DNA of 64,000 nt, taken from positions 124,001 to 188,000 of the forward strand of contig JACKQC010000007.1 in assembly GCA_024233085.1 (NCBI GenBank). Reading direction: 5' to 3'. Source of the stretch: Akkermansiaceae bacterium. GTDB taxonomy: Bacteria > Verrucomicrobiota > Verrucomicrobiia > Verrucomicrobiales > DEV007. The notes under the pieces were generated by a model that did no database searches, was not told the DNA's origin, and was given only the letters and a program-made list of their open reading frames with translations. The position numbers were made by a program, and so were the translations under genes. Numbering within the stretch: the stretch's first letter is position 1; every line of letters starts with the position of its first letter. Below, piece by piece: positions 16,902 through 25,875 of the stretch.

Positions 16902-17387
16902 ATGTCGAAGAACGTTCTGTTTGTCTGCACTGGAAACATCTGCCGCAGTCCGATGGCGGAGGGCTATTTCCGTGCGATGGCGGAAGAGGGCGGCGGAGCC
17001 GTCGAGATCGGCTCGGCCGGCATCGGCGCCTATGACGGGCAGGAACCGAGCACCCATTCCATCGTGGCGATGGCGGCCGAGGGCATCGACATCTCCCGCC
17101 AGCGCAGCCGCCTGTTGACGCCCGAGATGGTGGAGCGCGCGACGCACATCTTCGGCATGGCGACCTCGCATCGGCAGGCGATCCAGGCGCTTTTTCCGGA
17201 AAGTCTCGAGAAGGTCTTCGTGCTGCGGGAATTCGTGGTGGACGACGATTTCGACCTCGACGTTCCCGACCCGATCGGGCTGGATTTTTCGGCCTACGAG
17301 CGCACGCGCAACCTGATCAAGGAAGCCATGCCGAGCGTTTTCGAATTCGTGATGGGGCCGCGGGCGCCGGGCGACCTTTACGACTGA
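16902..17387 (+). CDS. low-molecular-weight protein phosphatase (YwlE/Wzb-like)
   Basis: 161 residues with the CX5R active-site loop CTGNICRS at residues 9-16 near the N-terminus, and the general acid in VPDPIGLDF around residue 124. This is the LMW protein tyrosine/arginine phosphatase fold. It is followed 72 bp later by the RpiB-SHMT fusion. In Bacillus subtilis the orthologous order ywlE (arginine phosphatase), ywlF (rpiB), ywlG, glyA is known, so the linkage seems conserved. Whether the target here is phosphotyrosine or phosphoarginine cannot be read from sequence. Confidence 0.9.
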   Translation: MSKNVLFVCTGNICRSPMAEGYFRAMAEEGGGAVEIGSAGIGAYDGQEPSTHSIVAMAAEGIDISRQRSRLLTPEMVERATHIFGMATSHRQAIQALFPESLEKVFVLREFVVDDDFDLDVPDPIGLDFSAYERTRNLIKEAMPSVFEFVMGPRAPGDLYD

Positions 17388-17459
17388 GCAGGCTTTGACG
17401 AATTTCCTCCGCGACCTCCCAAACATTTCACCTCCATACCCACACCCGCCCCTCCCGCA

Positions 17460-19181
17460 TTGAAATCCGGTCAGAAACTCATCGTCGGCGCCGATCACGG
17501 CGGATTCGAACTCAAGCAATCGCTCGTTCCCTATCTTCGCGAATTGGGGTGCGAGGTGACGGACATCGGTCCCGACACGGGCGACTCGGTTGACTATCCC
17601 GACTACGCCCACCGCGTGGCCTGCGCCGTCGCGAAAGGGGAGCCCGAGCTGGGCATTCTCTGCTGCACCAGCGGCGTCGGCATGTCGATCGCCGCCAATC
17701 GTCATCCGGGGGTCCAGGCGTCGGTCGTCTTTGACGTCGAGGACGCGCGGACCACCCGCCAGCACAATCATTCGAACGTCCTCTGCCTGAGTGGCGCCAA
17801 GACCTCGGTCGAGGACGCGCGGGAAATCGTGAAAGCCTGGCTCGAGACACCCGTCGAGACCGGCGGCCGGCACGAGCGCCGCGTCGGCAAGCTGAACGCC
17901 GCCTGCGCCGGTGGCGGCGGCAGCGCCGAAGCCTGGTCCCACGTCGGTCCTGCCCTGCGGGTCACCGATCCGGAGATCGCCTCCGCCGTCGCGGCCGAGG
18001 AAGATCGCCAGGCCGGCAATATCGAGCTGATCGCCTCGGAAAACTTTTGCAGCCGCGCCGTGCAGCAGGCCCAGGGATCCTGCCTGACGAACAAGTACGC
18101 CGAGGGTTACCCGGGCAAGCGCTGGTACGGCGGCTGCGAGAACGTGGACGTCGTCGAGCGCCTCGCGATCGACCGGGCCCGCGAGTTGTTCGGGGCGGAA
18201 TTCGCGAACGTCCAGCCGCACAGCGGTTCCCAGGCGAACGCGGCGGTCTATTTTTCCGTGCTGGAGCCGGGCGACCGCATCCTGACGATGAATCTCAGCC
18301 ACGGCGGTCATCTCACCCACGGTCACTTCGCGAATTTTTCCGGCAAATTCTACGAGGTCCAGCACTACGGCGTTTCCGAGGAGAGCGAGACCATCGACTA
18401 CGACCAGCTCGCCGAGGCCGCGAAGGAATTTCGGCCGCGAATGATCACCGCGGGCGCCTCGGCCTACTCGCGGGTCATCGACTTCGTCCGGATGCGCGAG
18501 ATCGCCGACACGGTGGAGGCTTATCTTTTCGTGGACATGGCCCACATCGCCGGGCTGGTCGCCGCCGGGGTGCATCCCTCGCCGGTGCCGCACGCGCATT
18601 TTGTCACCACCACCACGCACAAGAGCCTGCGCGGCCCGCGGGGCGGCCTCATCCTGACCAACGACGAGGACCTCGCGAAGAAGATCAACGCCACCGTGTT
18701 TCCGGGCGTGCAGGGCGGCCCGCTGATGCACGTCATCGCCGCGAAGGCGGTGTGTTTCCATGAGGCGCTCCAGCCCGGCTTCAAGGAATACCAGGCCCAA
18801 ATCGTGAAGAACGCCCAGGCCCTCGCCGCCCGGCTCGCCGGGCACGGCTACCGCATCATCTCCGGCGGCACGGACAACCACGTGTTCATGGTCGATGTGC
18901 GCCCGCAAAAGCTGAACGGCAAGGAGGTGCAGGAGGCCCTCGACGAGGCCGGCATCACGGTGAACAAGAATTCCATCCCCTTTGACACGGAGAGCCCCTT
19001 CAAGGGCGGCGGCATCCGCATTGGCACGCCCGCCGTCACCACACGGGGCATGGGCGAGGCGGAAATGGCGACGATCGGCGATTTCATCCACGAAGCCGTG
19101 TCCTTTCGCAAGGATCCCGCCGCGCTGGAGGCCATCCGCGGGAAGGTCGTGGCGCTGAACGCGAATTTTCCGCTGCCGTGA
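17460..19181 (+). CDS. glyA: RpiB-serine hydroxymethyltransferase fusion
   Basis: 573 residues in one frame. Residues 1 to about 145 are ribose-5-phosphate isomerase B: DHGG at 12-15, the catalytic Cys in CCTSGVGMSIAANR (C69), and RTTRQHNHSNVL. Residues from about 155 to the end are serine hydroxymethyltransferase: EDRQAGNIELIASEN, PHSGSQANAAVY, the PLP-binding THKSLRGPRGG with Lys388, and GIRIGTPAVTTRGM. Both active sites look intact. RpiB interconverts ribose-5-P and ribulose-5-P; SHMT makes glycine and methylene-THF from serine. TTG at 17460 is the only available start before DHGG; no clear Shine-Dalgarno is seen. The linker (about 140-155) is Gly/Ala-rich. Confidence 0.95.
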   Translation: MKSGQKLIVGADHGGFELKQSLVPYLRELGCEVTDIGPDTGDSVDYPDYAHRVACAVAKGEPELGILCCTSGVGMSIAANRHPGVQASVVFDVEDARTTRQHNHSNVLCLSGAKTSVEDAREIVKAWLETPVETGGRHERRVGKLNAACAGGGGSAEAWSHVGPALRVTDPEIASAVAAEEDRQAGNIELIASENFCSRAVQQAQGSCLTNKYAEGYPGKRWYGGCENVDVVERLAIDRARELFGAEFANVQPHSGSQANAAVYFSVLEPGDRILTMNLSHGGHLTHGHFANFSGKFYEVQHYGVSEESETIDYDQLAEAAKEFRPRMITAGASAYSRVIDFVRMREIADTVEAYLFVDMAHIAGLVAAGVHPSPVPHAHFVTTTTHKSLRGPRGGLILTNDEDLAKKINATVFPGVQGGPLMHVIAAKAVCFHEALQPGFKEYQAQIVKNAQALAARLAGHGYRIISGGTDNHVFMVDVRPQKLNGKEVQEALDEAGITVNKNSIPFDTESPFKGGGIRIGTPAVTTRGMGEAEMATIGDFIHEAVSFRKDPAALEAIRGKVVALNANFPLP

Positions 19182-19252
19182 GGGGTGGGGCGGGAAGTTG
19201 TCGAAAGCCGAAGATGAAGAATCGGAAAATTCGGCGTATTTTCCCGCAAACG

Positions 19253-19510
19253 ATGAAGACGCTCACAGTTGAATCGGCGGAATTGAGCGCGAAGGCTCTC
19301 TTTCGTGAAGTCATCGAAGGCGGCGGCGAGCCGATTCTGCTGGTGAGCGGCGACGACCGGCTGATCGTGAAACGGTACGATGCCGCCGACCTTTCCGAGG
19401 TTCGTCAACTTCCGGCGGGATACTTCGACGATGACCTGGACGACAACGAGATCGCGTTCGAAAACAGCCTGCTTGCCGATCAGTGCCACGATCCCTCCGG
19501 CCTCGAATGA
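19253..19510 (+). CDS. putative antitoxin of the MazF-like pair
   Basis: An 85-residue protein translated with an ATGA overlap into the MazF-like gene. It has an N-terminal segment (MKTLTVESAELSAKALFREV) that resembles a Phd/MazE-like fold, followed by LLVSGDDRLIVKRYDAAD and an acidic C-terminus with DDDLDDNE. No clear family match is visible, so antitoxin identity is inferred from size, position and translational coupling. The nearest upstream gene ends 71 bp earlier. Confidence 0.6.
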   Translation: MKTLTVESAELSAKALFREVIEGGGEPILLVSGDDRLIVKRYDAADLSEVRQLPAGYFDDDLDDNEIAFENSLLADQCHDPSGLE

Positions 19511-19839
19511 ACCAGTGGGATGTTTTCATGTATCCGTTCACCGAAGCGGGTCTTCATCCAGCGATCGTTCTTTCGCCGCCGGAACGATGCGCCAACACTC
19601 AGGTGCGAATCGTGAACGCTCTCATTGGGGTCACCTTGCGGGCGGGCCGTCCGCTGAAAAAGGCTGAAATCCTGCTTGATGGCGCCGACGGACTCGATTG
19701 GGAAACGGCGGTGCGATGCGATGTGATTCACGCGCTGGATCGCGGGAAATTCCGTGATTTTCGCGGACAAGTCAGCGTGCCGCGCCGCCGGGAAATCGGA
19801 ATTCGAATCCTGGAATGTTTCCGTTTTCCCGCTCGTTGA
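19507..19839 (+). CDS. PemK/MazF-like toxin
   Basis: 110 residues with the MazF/PemK pattern: an N-terminal WDVFMYPFTEAGLHPAIVLS, the middle VNALIGVTLRAG, and then LLDGADGLDWETAVRCDVIHAL with the typical Leu-Asp-Gly-x-Asp-Gly-Leu block. The C-terminus (RRREIGIRILECFRF) fits the terminal helix. MazF toxins are sequence-specific mRNA interferases. The ATG at 19507 overlaps the upstream stop by four bases. It ends 38 bp before zwf; the pair sits between two metabolic genes with no mobile-element trace. Confidence 0.8.
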   Translation: MNQWDVFMYPFTEAGLHPAIVLSPPERCANTQVRIVNALIGVTLRAGRPLKKAEILLDGADGLDWETAVRCDVIHALDRGKFRDFRGQVSVPRRREIGIRILECFRFPAR

Positions 19840-19877
19840 GGAGCGCGCCTCGACGGGTTCTCGTTCGCCCGCCCAAC

Positions 19878-21416
19878 ATGGACCCGAATCCCTTCCACGA
19901 AGACGACCTGCACATCCGGAATCGGCCGGATTCCTGCACGCTGGTGATTTTCGGCGCCAGCGGCGACCTGACCCATCGCAAGCTGATTCCGGCCCTCTAC
20001 ACGCTCGCGGCGGCCGGGGATCTGCCGGCCGGGCTGCGCGTTGTCGGCTTCGCTCGCCGGGAAAAAACCGACGACGAATTCCGCGCCGGTCTCGAAAAGC
20101 TCAACCGCGAGATCGTCCGCGGCGGCCATCAGGAAAAGCTGTGGGAACCCTTTTCCCGGTCGATCGAATACCACCAGAGCGAATTCCAGGACGCCGAGGG
20201 ATACCAACGCCTGCGACGGAGGCTCGACGAGATCGACGCGAACGGCGGCAGCGGAAACCGCCTCTATTACCTCGCCTCGGCGCCGGAATATTTCGACGAC
20301 ATCCTGACCCACCTGCGGGGCGCCGGCCTCAGCGAGCCGCGCGAGAGCGGCTGGTCGCGGGTCGTGGTGGAAAAGCCCTTCGGCACCGACCTGCCCACCG
20401 CGCGGCAGCTCAACCGCATCATCGCCGACACCTTTCCCGAGCGGGACACCTATCGTATCGATCATTATCTTGGGAAGGAAACCGCGCAGAACATCATGGT
20501 GCTGCGCTTCGCCAACGCCCTCTTCGAGCTGCTCTGGAACAACCGCAGCATCGACCACGTGCAGATCACCTGCGCCGAGCACCTCGGCATGGAGGGCGGC
20601 CGCGGCGGCTATTACGACACCGCCGGGGCCCTGCGCGACATGGTGCAGAATCACCTGCTCCAGCTCCTGTGCCTCATCGCCATGGAACCGCCCGCCGACC
20701 TCAGCGCCGACGGGGTCCGGGACGAAAAGGTGAAGGTGCTCAAGTGCCTGCGTCCCCTGCCGGACATCGGGTCCGTCGCGGAAAATGTCGTCCGCGCCCA
20801 ATACACCCAGGGCACCGTCAACGGCAGCCAGGTCGTCGGTTACCGGCGCGAGGACCGCGTCAACCCCGGTTCCATGACGGAGAGCTACGTCGCCCTGCGC
20901 GTCATGATCGACAACTGGCGCTGGGCCGGCGTTCCGTTTTACATCCGCATGGGCAAGCGCCTCCCGAAGAAGGCCACCGAGATCTCGATCCACTTCAAGG
21001 AAGCGCCGCGGGTCCTTTTCAACGCCCTGCCCGGCGCCGAGGACATGCCCGGCAACGTGCTCGTCATCCGCATCCAGCCCAACGAGGGCATCTCGCTGGG
21101 AATGCGCTCGAAACTGCCCGGACCCGCCGCCCGGCTCCAGACCGTGAAGATGGATTTCCAGTACCGGACCTCCTTCGGCAAGAGCAGCCCCGAGGCCTAC
21201 GAGCGTCTCCTGCTCGATGCCATGGCCGGCGACGCGACCCTTTTCGCCCGCGACGACGAGGTCGAGCGGGCCTGGGCCTACATCGACGACATCGAGCACG
21301 CCTGGCACCGCACCGGCAGTCCGCCGAAGATGGCCGAGTACCCCGCCGGGTCCTGGGGACCCCGCGAAGCCGACGAATTGCTCCACCGCGACGGCAAAAA
21401 ATGGCGACGCCTGTGA
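19878..21416 (+). CDS. zwf: glucose-6-phosphate dehydrogenase
   Basis: First enzyme of the oxidative pentose phosphate pathway; oxidises G6P with NADP+ to 6-phosphogluconolactone. 512 residues is standard. The cofactor loop is FGASGDLTHRK near residue 24, then VVVEKPFGTDL, and the active-site block RIDHYLGKETAQN with the conserved Asp-His and Lys. The start is ATG 19878, two codons before the usual family N-terminus. It overlaps opcA by 16 bp, giving a coupled zwf-opcA unit like that in cyanobacteria and actinobacteria. Confidence 0.97.
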   Translation: MDPNPFHEDDLHIRNRPDSCTLVIFGASGDLTHRKLIPALYTLAAAGDLPAGLRVVGFARREKTDDEFRAGLEKLNREIVRGGHQEKLWEPFSRSIEYHQSEFQDAEGYQRLRRRLDEIDANGGSGNRLYYLASAPEYFDDILTHLRGAGLSEPRESGWSRVVVEKPFGTDLPTARQLNRIIADTFPERDTYRIDHYLGKETAQNIMVLRFANALFELLWNNRSIDHVQITCAEHLGMEGGRGGYYDTAGALRDMVQNHLLQLLCLIAMEPPADLSADGVRDEKVKVLKCLRPLPDIGSVAENVVRAQYTQGTVNGSQVVGYRREDRVNPGSMTESYVALRVMIDNWRWAGVPFYIRMGKRLPKKATEISIHFKEAPRVLFNALPGAEDMPGNVLVIRIQPNEGISLGMRSKLPGPAARLQTVKMDFQYRTSFGKSSPEAYERLLLDAMAGDATLFARDDEVERAWAYIDDIEHAWHRTGSPPKMAEYPAGSWGPREADELLHRDGKKWRRL

Positions 21417-22495
21417 AAGACGATCCCTTCCGGCGGCTCGGCGCCGAGGTCCCGGTCGGCGAGATCGACCGCCGGCTCAGCGGATTCTTCGATCCCGGAG
21501 AAAACAATCCCGCCGGCATCACCCGCGCCTCCCTGCTGAATCTCGCCGTTTACAACGAGGACACCGATTCACTCGAGGATTCCGCCGCCCTCATCGAGCG
21601 CCTGACCCGCGAGACCGCCTGCCGCGCCATCCTCGTTCTCGCCCCGCCCGGCGGCGAGCGCGGGGTGCGCGCCTGGATCGAGGCCCACTGCCGGCTCGAT
21701 GACCAGGGCGAAAAAACCGTCTGCACCGAGCAGGTTTCCTTTCTCCTCACCGGCGCCGACGCCTCGCTGGTGCGGAACACCGTGTTTGCCCACCTCGACT
21801 CGGATTTGCCGCTCGTCTTCTGGTGGCGGGGCGAGCTTTCGGACATCTTCGAGGAAAGGCTCTACGGTCGCGTCGATCGCTTCGTCTTCGACAGCCGGGA
21901 TTGGACCCATCCCGCCGCGCCCTTTCACCGGCTTCAGTCCGCGATGGACGAAGGCGGCGGCTTCATTCCCCACGACCTCGCCTACACCCGCGTCAATCCC
22001 CTGCGTGCCGCCATCGCCCGCGCTTTTGACGATCCGCGCGCCCGCGCCGCGATCCGCGATCTGGCCGAACTCGAGATCGAACACCGATCCGGGGACCGCC
22101 AGTCCGCCCTTTGGCTCGCCGCCTGGGTCGCGGGCCGCCTCGGCCTGTCCATCGACCGCGAAAAATCGACCCGCGACCGCGTCGTCGCCGACGGCCTGTC
22201 CATCCGGCTCCTTCCCGCCGACCCGACCTGCCCCGGCCGCGAGGCCGTGCCGCGCGTCGCCTTTCGCGGCGACGACCGCGAGCGGGCTTTCGCGTGCACG
22301 ATTCACCGCTGCGCCGAGTCCGGCCTCTGGCGGGTCGAACAGCGCTTCGGCGACTCCGACACCGCCGAGGAATGGCTCCCCGGCGGCGATCGCGACGATG
22401 GCGACCTCATTACCGAAATCCTCACCCGCGCCGGACGCAACCGGGCCATGCTCGGCATCCTGCCGACCCTGCGCGAGTTGCTGACGCTGGGATGA
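21401..22495 (+). CDS. opcA: glucose-6-phosphate dehydrogenase assembly protein OpcA-like
   Basis: 364 residues placed immediately after zwf with a 16-bp overlap. It matches the OpcA family in order and content: an N-terminal helix (LSGFFDPGE), ASLLNLAVYNED, ACRAILVLAPPGG, TEQVSFLLTGAD, then SDLPLVFWWRGEL. In Nostoc and mycobacteria OpcA tunes the oligomeric state and redox control of G6PDH. The C-terminal part (from about 240) is more divergent. The DUF1028 gene starts within its stop codon (ATGA), so the three genes are co-transcribed. Confidence 0.88.
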   Translation: MATPVKDDPFRRLGAEVPVGEIDRRLSGFFDPGENNPAGITRASLLNLAVYNEDTDSLEDSAALIERLTRETACRAILVLAPPGGERGVRAWIEAHCRLDDQGEKTVCTEQVSFLLTGADASLVRNTVFAHLDSDLPLVFWWRGELSDIFEERLYGRVDRFVFDSRDWTHPAAPFHRLQSAMDEGGGFIPHDLAYTRVNPLRAAIARAFDDPRARAAIRDLAELEIEHRSGDRQSALWLAAWVAGRLGLSIDREKSTRDRVVADGLSIRLLPADPTCPGREAVPRVAFRGDDRERAFACTIHRCAESGLWRVEQRFGDSDTAEEWLPGGDRDDGDLITEILTRAGRNRAMLGILPTLRELLTLG

Positions 22496-23397
22496 CCGAT
22501 CGAAACCACGAAATGAGCGCGAAAACGATGACGGGCGAGATTTCGCGAATCCGGAATCGCGGACGGATTGGAGTCGTCGGTGTCGGCGCGGCGCTTTCCC
22601 TGCTCGCGATCGCGGGAAGCGACGCCGGGGAAAAGGCCGCGCCCCGGCCCGACAAATCGGATCCCCCGGAGACGGCGACCTTTTCGATCGTGGCGGTCGA
22701 TCGCGAGACCGGCGAGATCGGCGTGGCCGTTCAGTCTCGCATCGTGGGTGTCGGAGCCATCGTCCCATGGGCCAAAGCCGGGGTCGGCGCGGTGGCGACA
22801 CAGGCCTTCGCCAATGTCCGCTACGGTCCCGTGGGCCTGCTGATGCTGGAGCTGGGATCGACCCCGGAGCAGACGATCGAGCTTCTCACCCGCCAGGACC
22901 CGCTGAAAAACCGCCGCCAAATCGGAGTGATCGCCGCCGCCGGAAACGCCGCGACTTTCACCGGCGACGAATGCCAGGACTGGGCCGGGGGCCGCGCCGG
23001 AGACGATTACGCCGTCCAGGGCAACATCCTCGCCGGCGAAGCGGTCGTGGAGGCCATGGCGAAGGCCTTCGAAGCCGGCAAGGGAAAAAAACTCCTCGCC
23101 GAACGCCTGCTCGACGCCCTCGAGGCGGGCCAGACGGCGGGCGGGGACAAGCGCGGAAAACAGAGCGCCGCGCTGCTGATTGTGCGCGAAGGCTGGGGAT
23201 ACGGCGGCCTGAACGACCGATTCCGGGACATTCGCGTCGATGAAAATCCCGATCCGATCGCGGAACTGCGCCGGGTTTACGGGAAACACCGCGCCCTGTT
23301 TCCCCGGCCGGACGGTCGGACAACCGGTTCGCCGTCGCCCGCCGAGCCCGGAAAGCCCAAATCCGAAGCCGCCGACACCGATCCCGTCCCGCGGTGA
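22492..23397 (+). CDS. DUF1028 family exported protein
   Basis: 301 residues with an N-terminal hydrophobic segment (about residues 26-44, IGVVGVGAALSLLAIAGSDA), likely a signal peptide preceded by a long charged lead. The mature part is DUF1028: TATFSIVAVDRETGEIGVAVQSR, AIVPWAKAGVGAVATQAFANV, and a C-terminal GWGYGGLNDRFRDIRVDENPDP. The family has an Ntn-hydrolase-like fold with unknown activity. The start is an ATGA overlap with opcA; the second Met at residue 8 is an alternative. The C-terminal 35 residues are Pro-rich and not conserved. Confidence 0.85.
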   Translation: MTDRNHEMSAKTMTGEISRIRNRGRIGVVGVGAALSLLAIAGSDAGEKAAPRPDKSDPPETATFSIVAVDRETGEIGVAVQSRIVGVGAIVPWAKAGVGAVATQAFANVRYGPVGLLMLELGSTPEQTIELLTRQDPLKNRRQIGVIAAAGNAATFTGDECQDWAGGRAGDDYAVQGNILAGEAVVEAMAKAFEAGKGKKLLAERLLDALEAGQTAGGDKRGKQSAALLIVREGWGYGGLNDRFRDIRVDENPDPIAELRRVYGKHRALFPRPDGRTTGSPSPAEPGKPKSEAADTDPVPR

Positions 23398-23414
23398 GTT
23401 CCCCGGGTCCCGGT

Positions 23415-23463
23415 CCGTGGCTTGGCCATCCTGGCCAGGATGGCCAGGATGGCCAGGCCACGG
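23415..23463. repeat. CCGTGGC palindromic element
   Basis: A 49-bp near-perfect palindrome. The left arm CCGTGGCTTGGCCATCCT (23415-23432) and the right arm AGGATGGCCAGGCCACGG (23446-23463) are inverted with one mismatch, and TGGCCAGGA is repeated in the centre. It lies between the DUF1028 protein and the rhomboid gene. The left arm plus nine more bases recurs at 32242-32268. Confidence 0.75.
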
Positions 23464-23556
23464 TTCGCGTTCGCCACTTTCCTTCAATCCCCGGACCCAA
23501 AGGTGCCGTCTTGCGCGGTGACCCGAAAGGTTTAGGATGAGGCCCGACACGAAACG

Positions 23557-24450
23557 ATGGGCATTTACGACCGCGATTATCTCCGCGACAGCGACGAGGA
23601 CACCGTCTTCGGCGGCCCGCGCGGCTGGTCCGTGGTGACATGGCTTCTCGCCGTCAACACCGTCGTTCATCTGGTGAAAGTCCTCGTCTTCGACGGCGAG
23701 GCCTTCGGCACGCTGAATCGCGGGCAACTGCTCGGCGGCGAGGTGTGGCGGCTGGTGACCTACATGTTCATCCACAACGACTGGCTGCATCTCATCATGA
23801 ACATGCTGATCCTGTGGTTCGCCGGCCAGTGGCTGGTGAGGCAGGTCGGCACCCGCGCCTTCCTCGTCATTTATTTCGGCGGCGGAGTCGTCGGCGCGCT
23901 GGCCCATCTCGCCTTTCTCGACGGCGACATGATGGGCGCCTCGGCCGCCTGCATGGCGGTGTTTACCGCCCTGGCGACCCTGATGCCGGAACGGGTCGTG
24001 GCCTTCCTCCTGTTTTTCATCATTCCGATCCAGGCCCGTTTCAAGACGATGGCGCTCATCCTCGCCGGGATCGAACTTCTGTTGTTCCTGAGCGATCAAT
24101 TCGGGCTGTTCACCTTCGCCCCCGGAGGGGCGCGCGTCGCCCACCTGGCCCACCTCGGCGGCATGCTTTTCGGGTTTCTTTTCGTGCGCCTGCTCCTGCC
24201 CCTGGCCCGGCGCAAAGACCGCGACCGGGAGAAAAAGGCCCGTTGGAAAATCCGTTTCGGCGCCCGCCGCGTGGTCGACGCCGAGGTCGCCTCCTCGAAT
24301 CCGGCGGCGGACAAGCCCTTCGTCTCCACCGATGTGGACGCCATCCTCGACAAGATCTCCGCGCGGGGAATGCAGAGCCTCACCGAGGAGGAAAAGCGCG
24401 TCCTTCAGCGCAGCAGCGAAAAACTCGCCAAGCGGGTCAACCGGAAATGA
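23557..24450 (+). CDS. rhomboid family intramembrane serine protease
   Basis: 297 residues with six predicted transmembrane helices and a soluble C-terminal extension of about 80 residues. Catalytic Ser129 lies in GASAA (rather than the common GxSGA), and the catalytic His199 in AHLAHLGG. The L1-loop motif WRLVTYMFIHNDWLHLIMN is strongly conserved. Rhomboids cleave single-pass membrane proteins inside the bilayer. The cytosolic tail contains ADKPFVSTDVDAILDKISARGMQSLTEEEKRVL, a pattern common to Verrucomicrobia/Planctomycete rhomboids. A small membrane gene overlaps the stop by ATGA. Confidence 0.92.
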   Translation: MGIYDRDYLRDSDEDTVFGGPRGWSVVTWLLAVNTVVHLVKVLVFDGEAFGTLNRGQLLGGEVWRLVTYMFIHNDWLHLIMNMLILWFAGQWLVRQVGTRAFLVIYFGGGVVGALAHLAFLDGDMMGASAACMAVFTALATLMPERVVAFLLFFIIPIQARFKTMALILAGIELLLFLSDQFGLFTFAPGGARVAHLAHLGGMLFGFLFVRLLLPLARRKDRDREKKARWKIRFGARRVVDAEVASSNPAADKPFVSTDVDAILDKISARGMQSLTEEEKRVLQRSSEKLAKRVNRK

Positions 24451-24869
24451 GAAGGAAAAAACCCCAGCCGTGGCTGTTGGCGACCGGGGGCGTGGTGTTT
24501 CTGGCGGGCCTGCTGACCGCCGCCGCGCTGCTCGGGGTGCGGGCGGCGCGGCGCGACCTGCCCGACTCCGCGAAAAAGGAGACCCGCTATCCCTCCGGCG
24601 TGACCGTGTTGCTGGGAGGCGGCGAGCCGGTCTACTTCGCCGACGAGGTGCGCTCCCTGAGAAACTATTACTTCGCCTATCCCAGCGCCGAAACGCGGCG
24701 CGAAGGCGACGCCGAAGCCCGGGGCGTGCGCCGACTGTTCGGCGAAATCGAGGTGCGCACCCTCGAGCAGGACGCCGACGCCGTGCGGGTCGAGATTCTC
24801 TCCGGGGTGCTGGCGGGAAAGGTTTACTGGGTTCACCAGAGCCAGTTGCCGCCGCCGCCGCCGAAGTGA
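24447..24869 (+). CDS. hypothetical single-pass membrane protein
   Basis: 140 residues: a short basic N-terminus (MRRKKPQPW), one transmembrane helix (residues 10-32), and a periplasmic domain ending in VEILSGVLAGKVYWVHQSQLPPPPP. The last part resembles SH3-like bacterial domains (G-x-x-x-W-V-H) but is too short to be certain. It is translationally coupled to the rhomboid (ATGA), which suggests a partner or shared regulation. I recognise no family. Confidence 0.6.
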   Translation: MRRKKPQPWLLATGGVVFLAGLLTAAALLGVRAARRDLPDSAKKETRYPSGVTVLLGGGEPVYFADEVRSLRNYYFAYPSAETRREGDAEARGVRRLFGEIEVRTLEQDADAVRVEILSGVLAGKVYWVHQSQLPPPPPK

Positions 24870-24946
24870 ACCGAGAGAAGCCGCGTGTCCGGCGATTTCG
24901 GGATTGCGTTCGCGGAGCCTTGCCTGTTTTCTAGGGCGCTCCCAGC

Positions 24947-25867
24947 ATGCCCGACTCCGCTCCCGAAGATCCCACGCCGCGCGCGGCCGATTCGTCGAAG
25001 AAACGGACCTTCGCGCGCCGGTTGCTCAGCACCTTGATCCTCTGGGCGTCGTTCGGCACGGCGTTTTACCTCGCCTGGCAGTGGCTCTTTGTCAGTCTCC
25101 TGGCCGTGATCGCCCTGGCGGCCCTGCTGGAGTATTTCCACCTGTTTCAGGAAGACCGGCACCGGCGATTCCGCTCCCAGACCGTGCTGGTCGCGACGCT
25201 CTACCTCGGCATCCTCGCCGCGCGGGCCGCCGGCCTCTGTCCGGATTGGCTGGCTTCCTTCGACGGCGGCGCGCTCGCCGCGCTCGTGATTCTCATCGTC
25301 GCCTCGCGGCTGCGCCGGCCGCTGGAGGGTCTTCGGTCGCTCGAGGAAATCACGGTCGCCGTTTTCGGCTTCGTTTATATCGTCATCCTCCTCGCGTTCA
25401 CCGGAAAAACCCTCCTCCTCGATCTTAAAAACGCCTCCGGCACGGCCGGCACCGCTCATTTCTATGTGCTCTACCTGCTGATGGTCACGAAGTTCACCGA
25501 CATGGGCGCCTACGCCATCGGCTCGCTCCTCGGACGCCACAAGATGGTGCCCGCCATCAGTCCCGGGAAAACGTGGCAGGGTTTCGCCGGCTCGATCGCC
25601 TTCGCCTTTCTCGCGAGCTATTCCGCCATCGGGTTTTTCGGCGACAAGATCCCGCTCATCGGTCCCGGTCACGCCGCCGTCCTCGCGGTGATCCTCGCGC
25701 TCGCGGCGGTGGTCGGCGACCTCGCGGAATCGATTCTCAAACGCAGCGTCGCCACGAAGGACTCGGGACATTTTCTCCCCGGCATCGGCGGAATGCTGGA
25801 CCTGATCGACTCGGTGCTCTTCACCGCGCCGATCTTTTACCACTACCTGCTGGCCCTCGGTGCCTGA
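24947..25867 (+). CDS. cdsA: phosphatidate cytidylyltransferase
   Basis: Makes CDP-diacylglycerol for phospholipid synthesis at the inner membrane. 306 residues with about eight helices. The C-terminal signature SILKRSVATKDSGHFLPGIGGMLDLIDS carries the Lys-Arg, Lys-Asp and Gly-Gly residues that define the family, given here in overview form. The start is ATG 24947; the neighbouring upstream sequence is intergenic. The dxr gene begins 8 bp after its stop. In many bacteria cdsA and dxr are linked, as in the uppS-cdsA-dxr cluster. Confidence 0.95.
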   Translation: MPDSAPEDPTPRAADSSKKRTFARRLLSTLILWASFGTAFYLAWQWLFVSLLAVIALAALLEYFHLFQEDRHRRFRSQTVLVATLYLGILAARAAGLCPDWLASFDGGALAALVILIVASRLRRPLEGLRSLEEITVAVFGFVYIVILLAFTGKTLLLDLKNASGTAGTAHFYVLYLLMVTKFTDMGAYAIGSLLGRHKMVPAISPGKTWQGFAGSIAFAFLASYSAIGFFGDKIPLIGPGHAAVLAVILALAAVVGDLAESILKRSVATKDSGHFLPGIGGMLDLIDSVLFTAPIFYHYLLALGA

Positions 25868-25875
25868 CCGATCGC

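Noticed and set aside
20939..21522. Minus-strand frames opposite zwf and opcA
   Set aside because: Both plus-strand genes are complete with family motifs; the opposite frames are Arg-rich shadows.
23415..23463. CRISPR-like array because of repeated TGGCCAGGA
   Set aside because: The units are contiguous 9-bp repeats forming one palindrome, with no spacers and no cas genes nearby.
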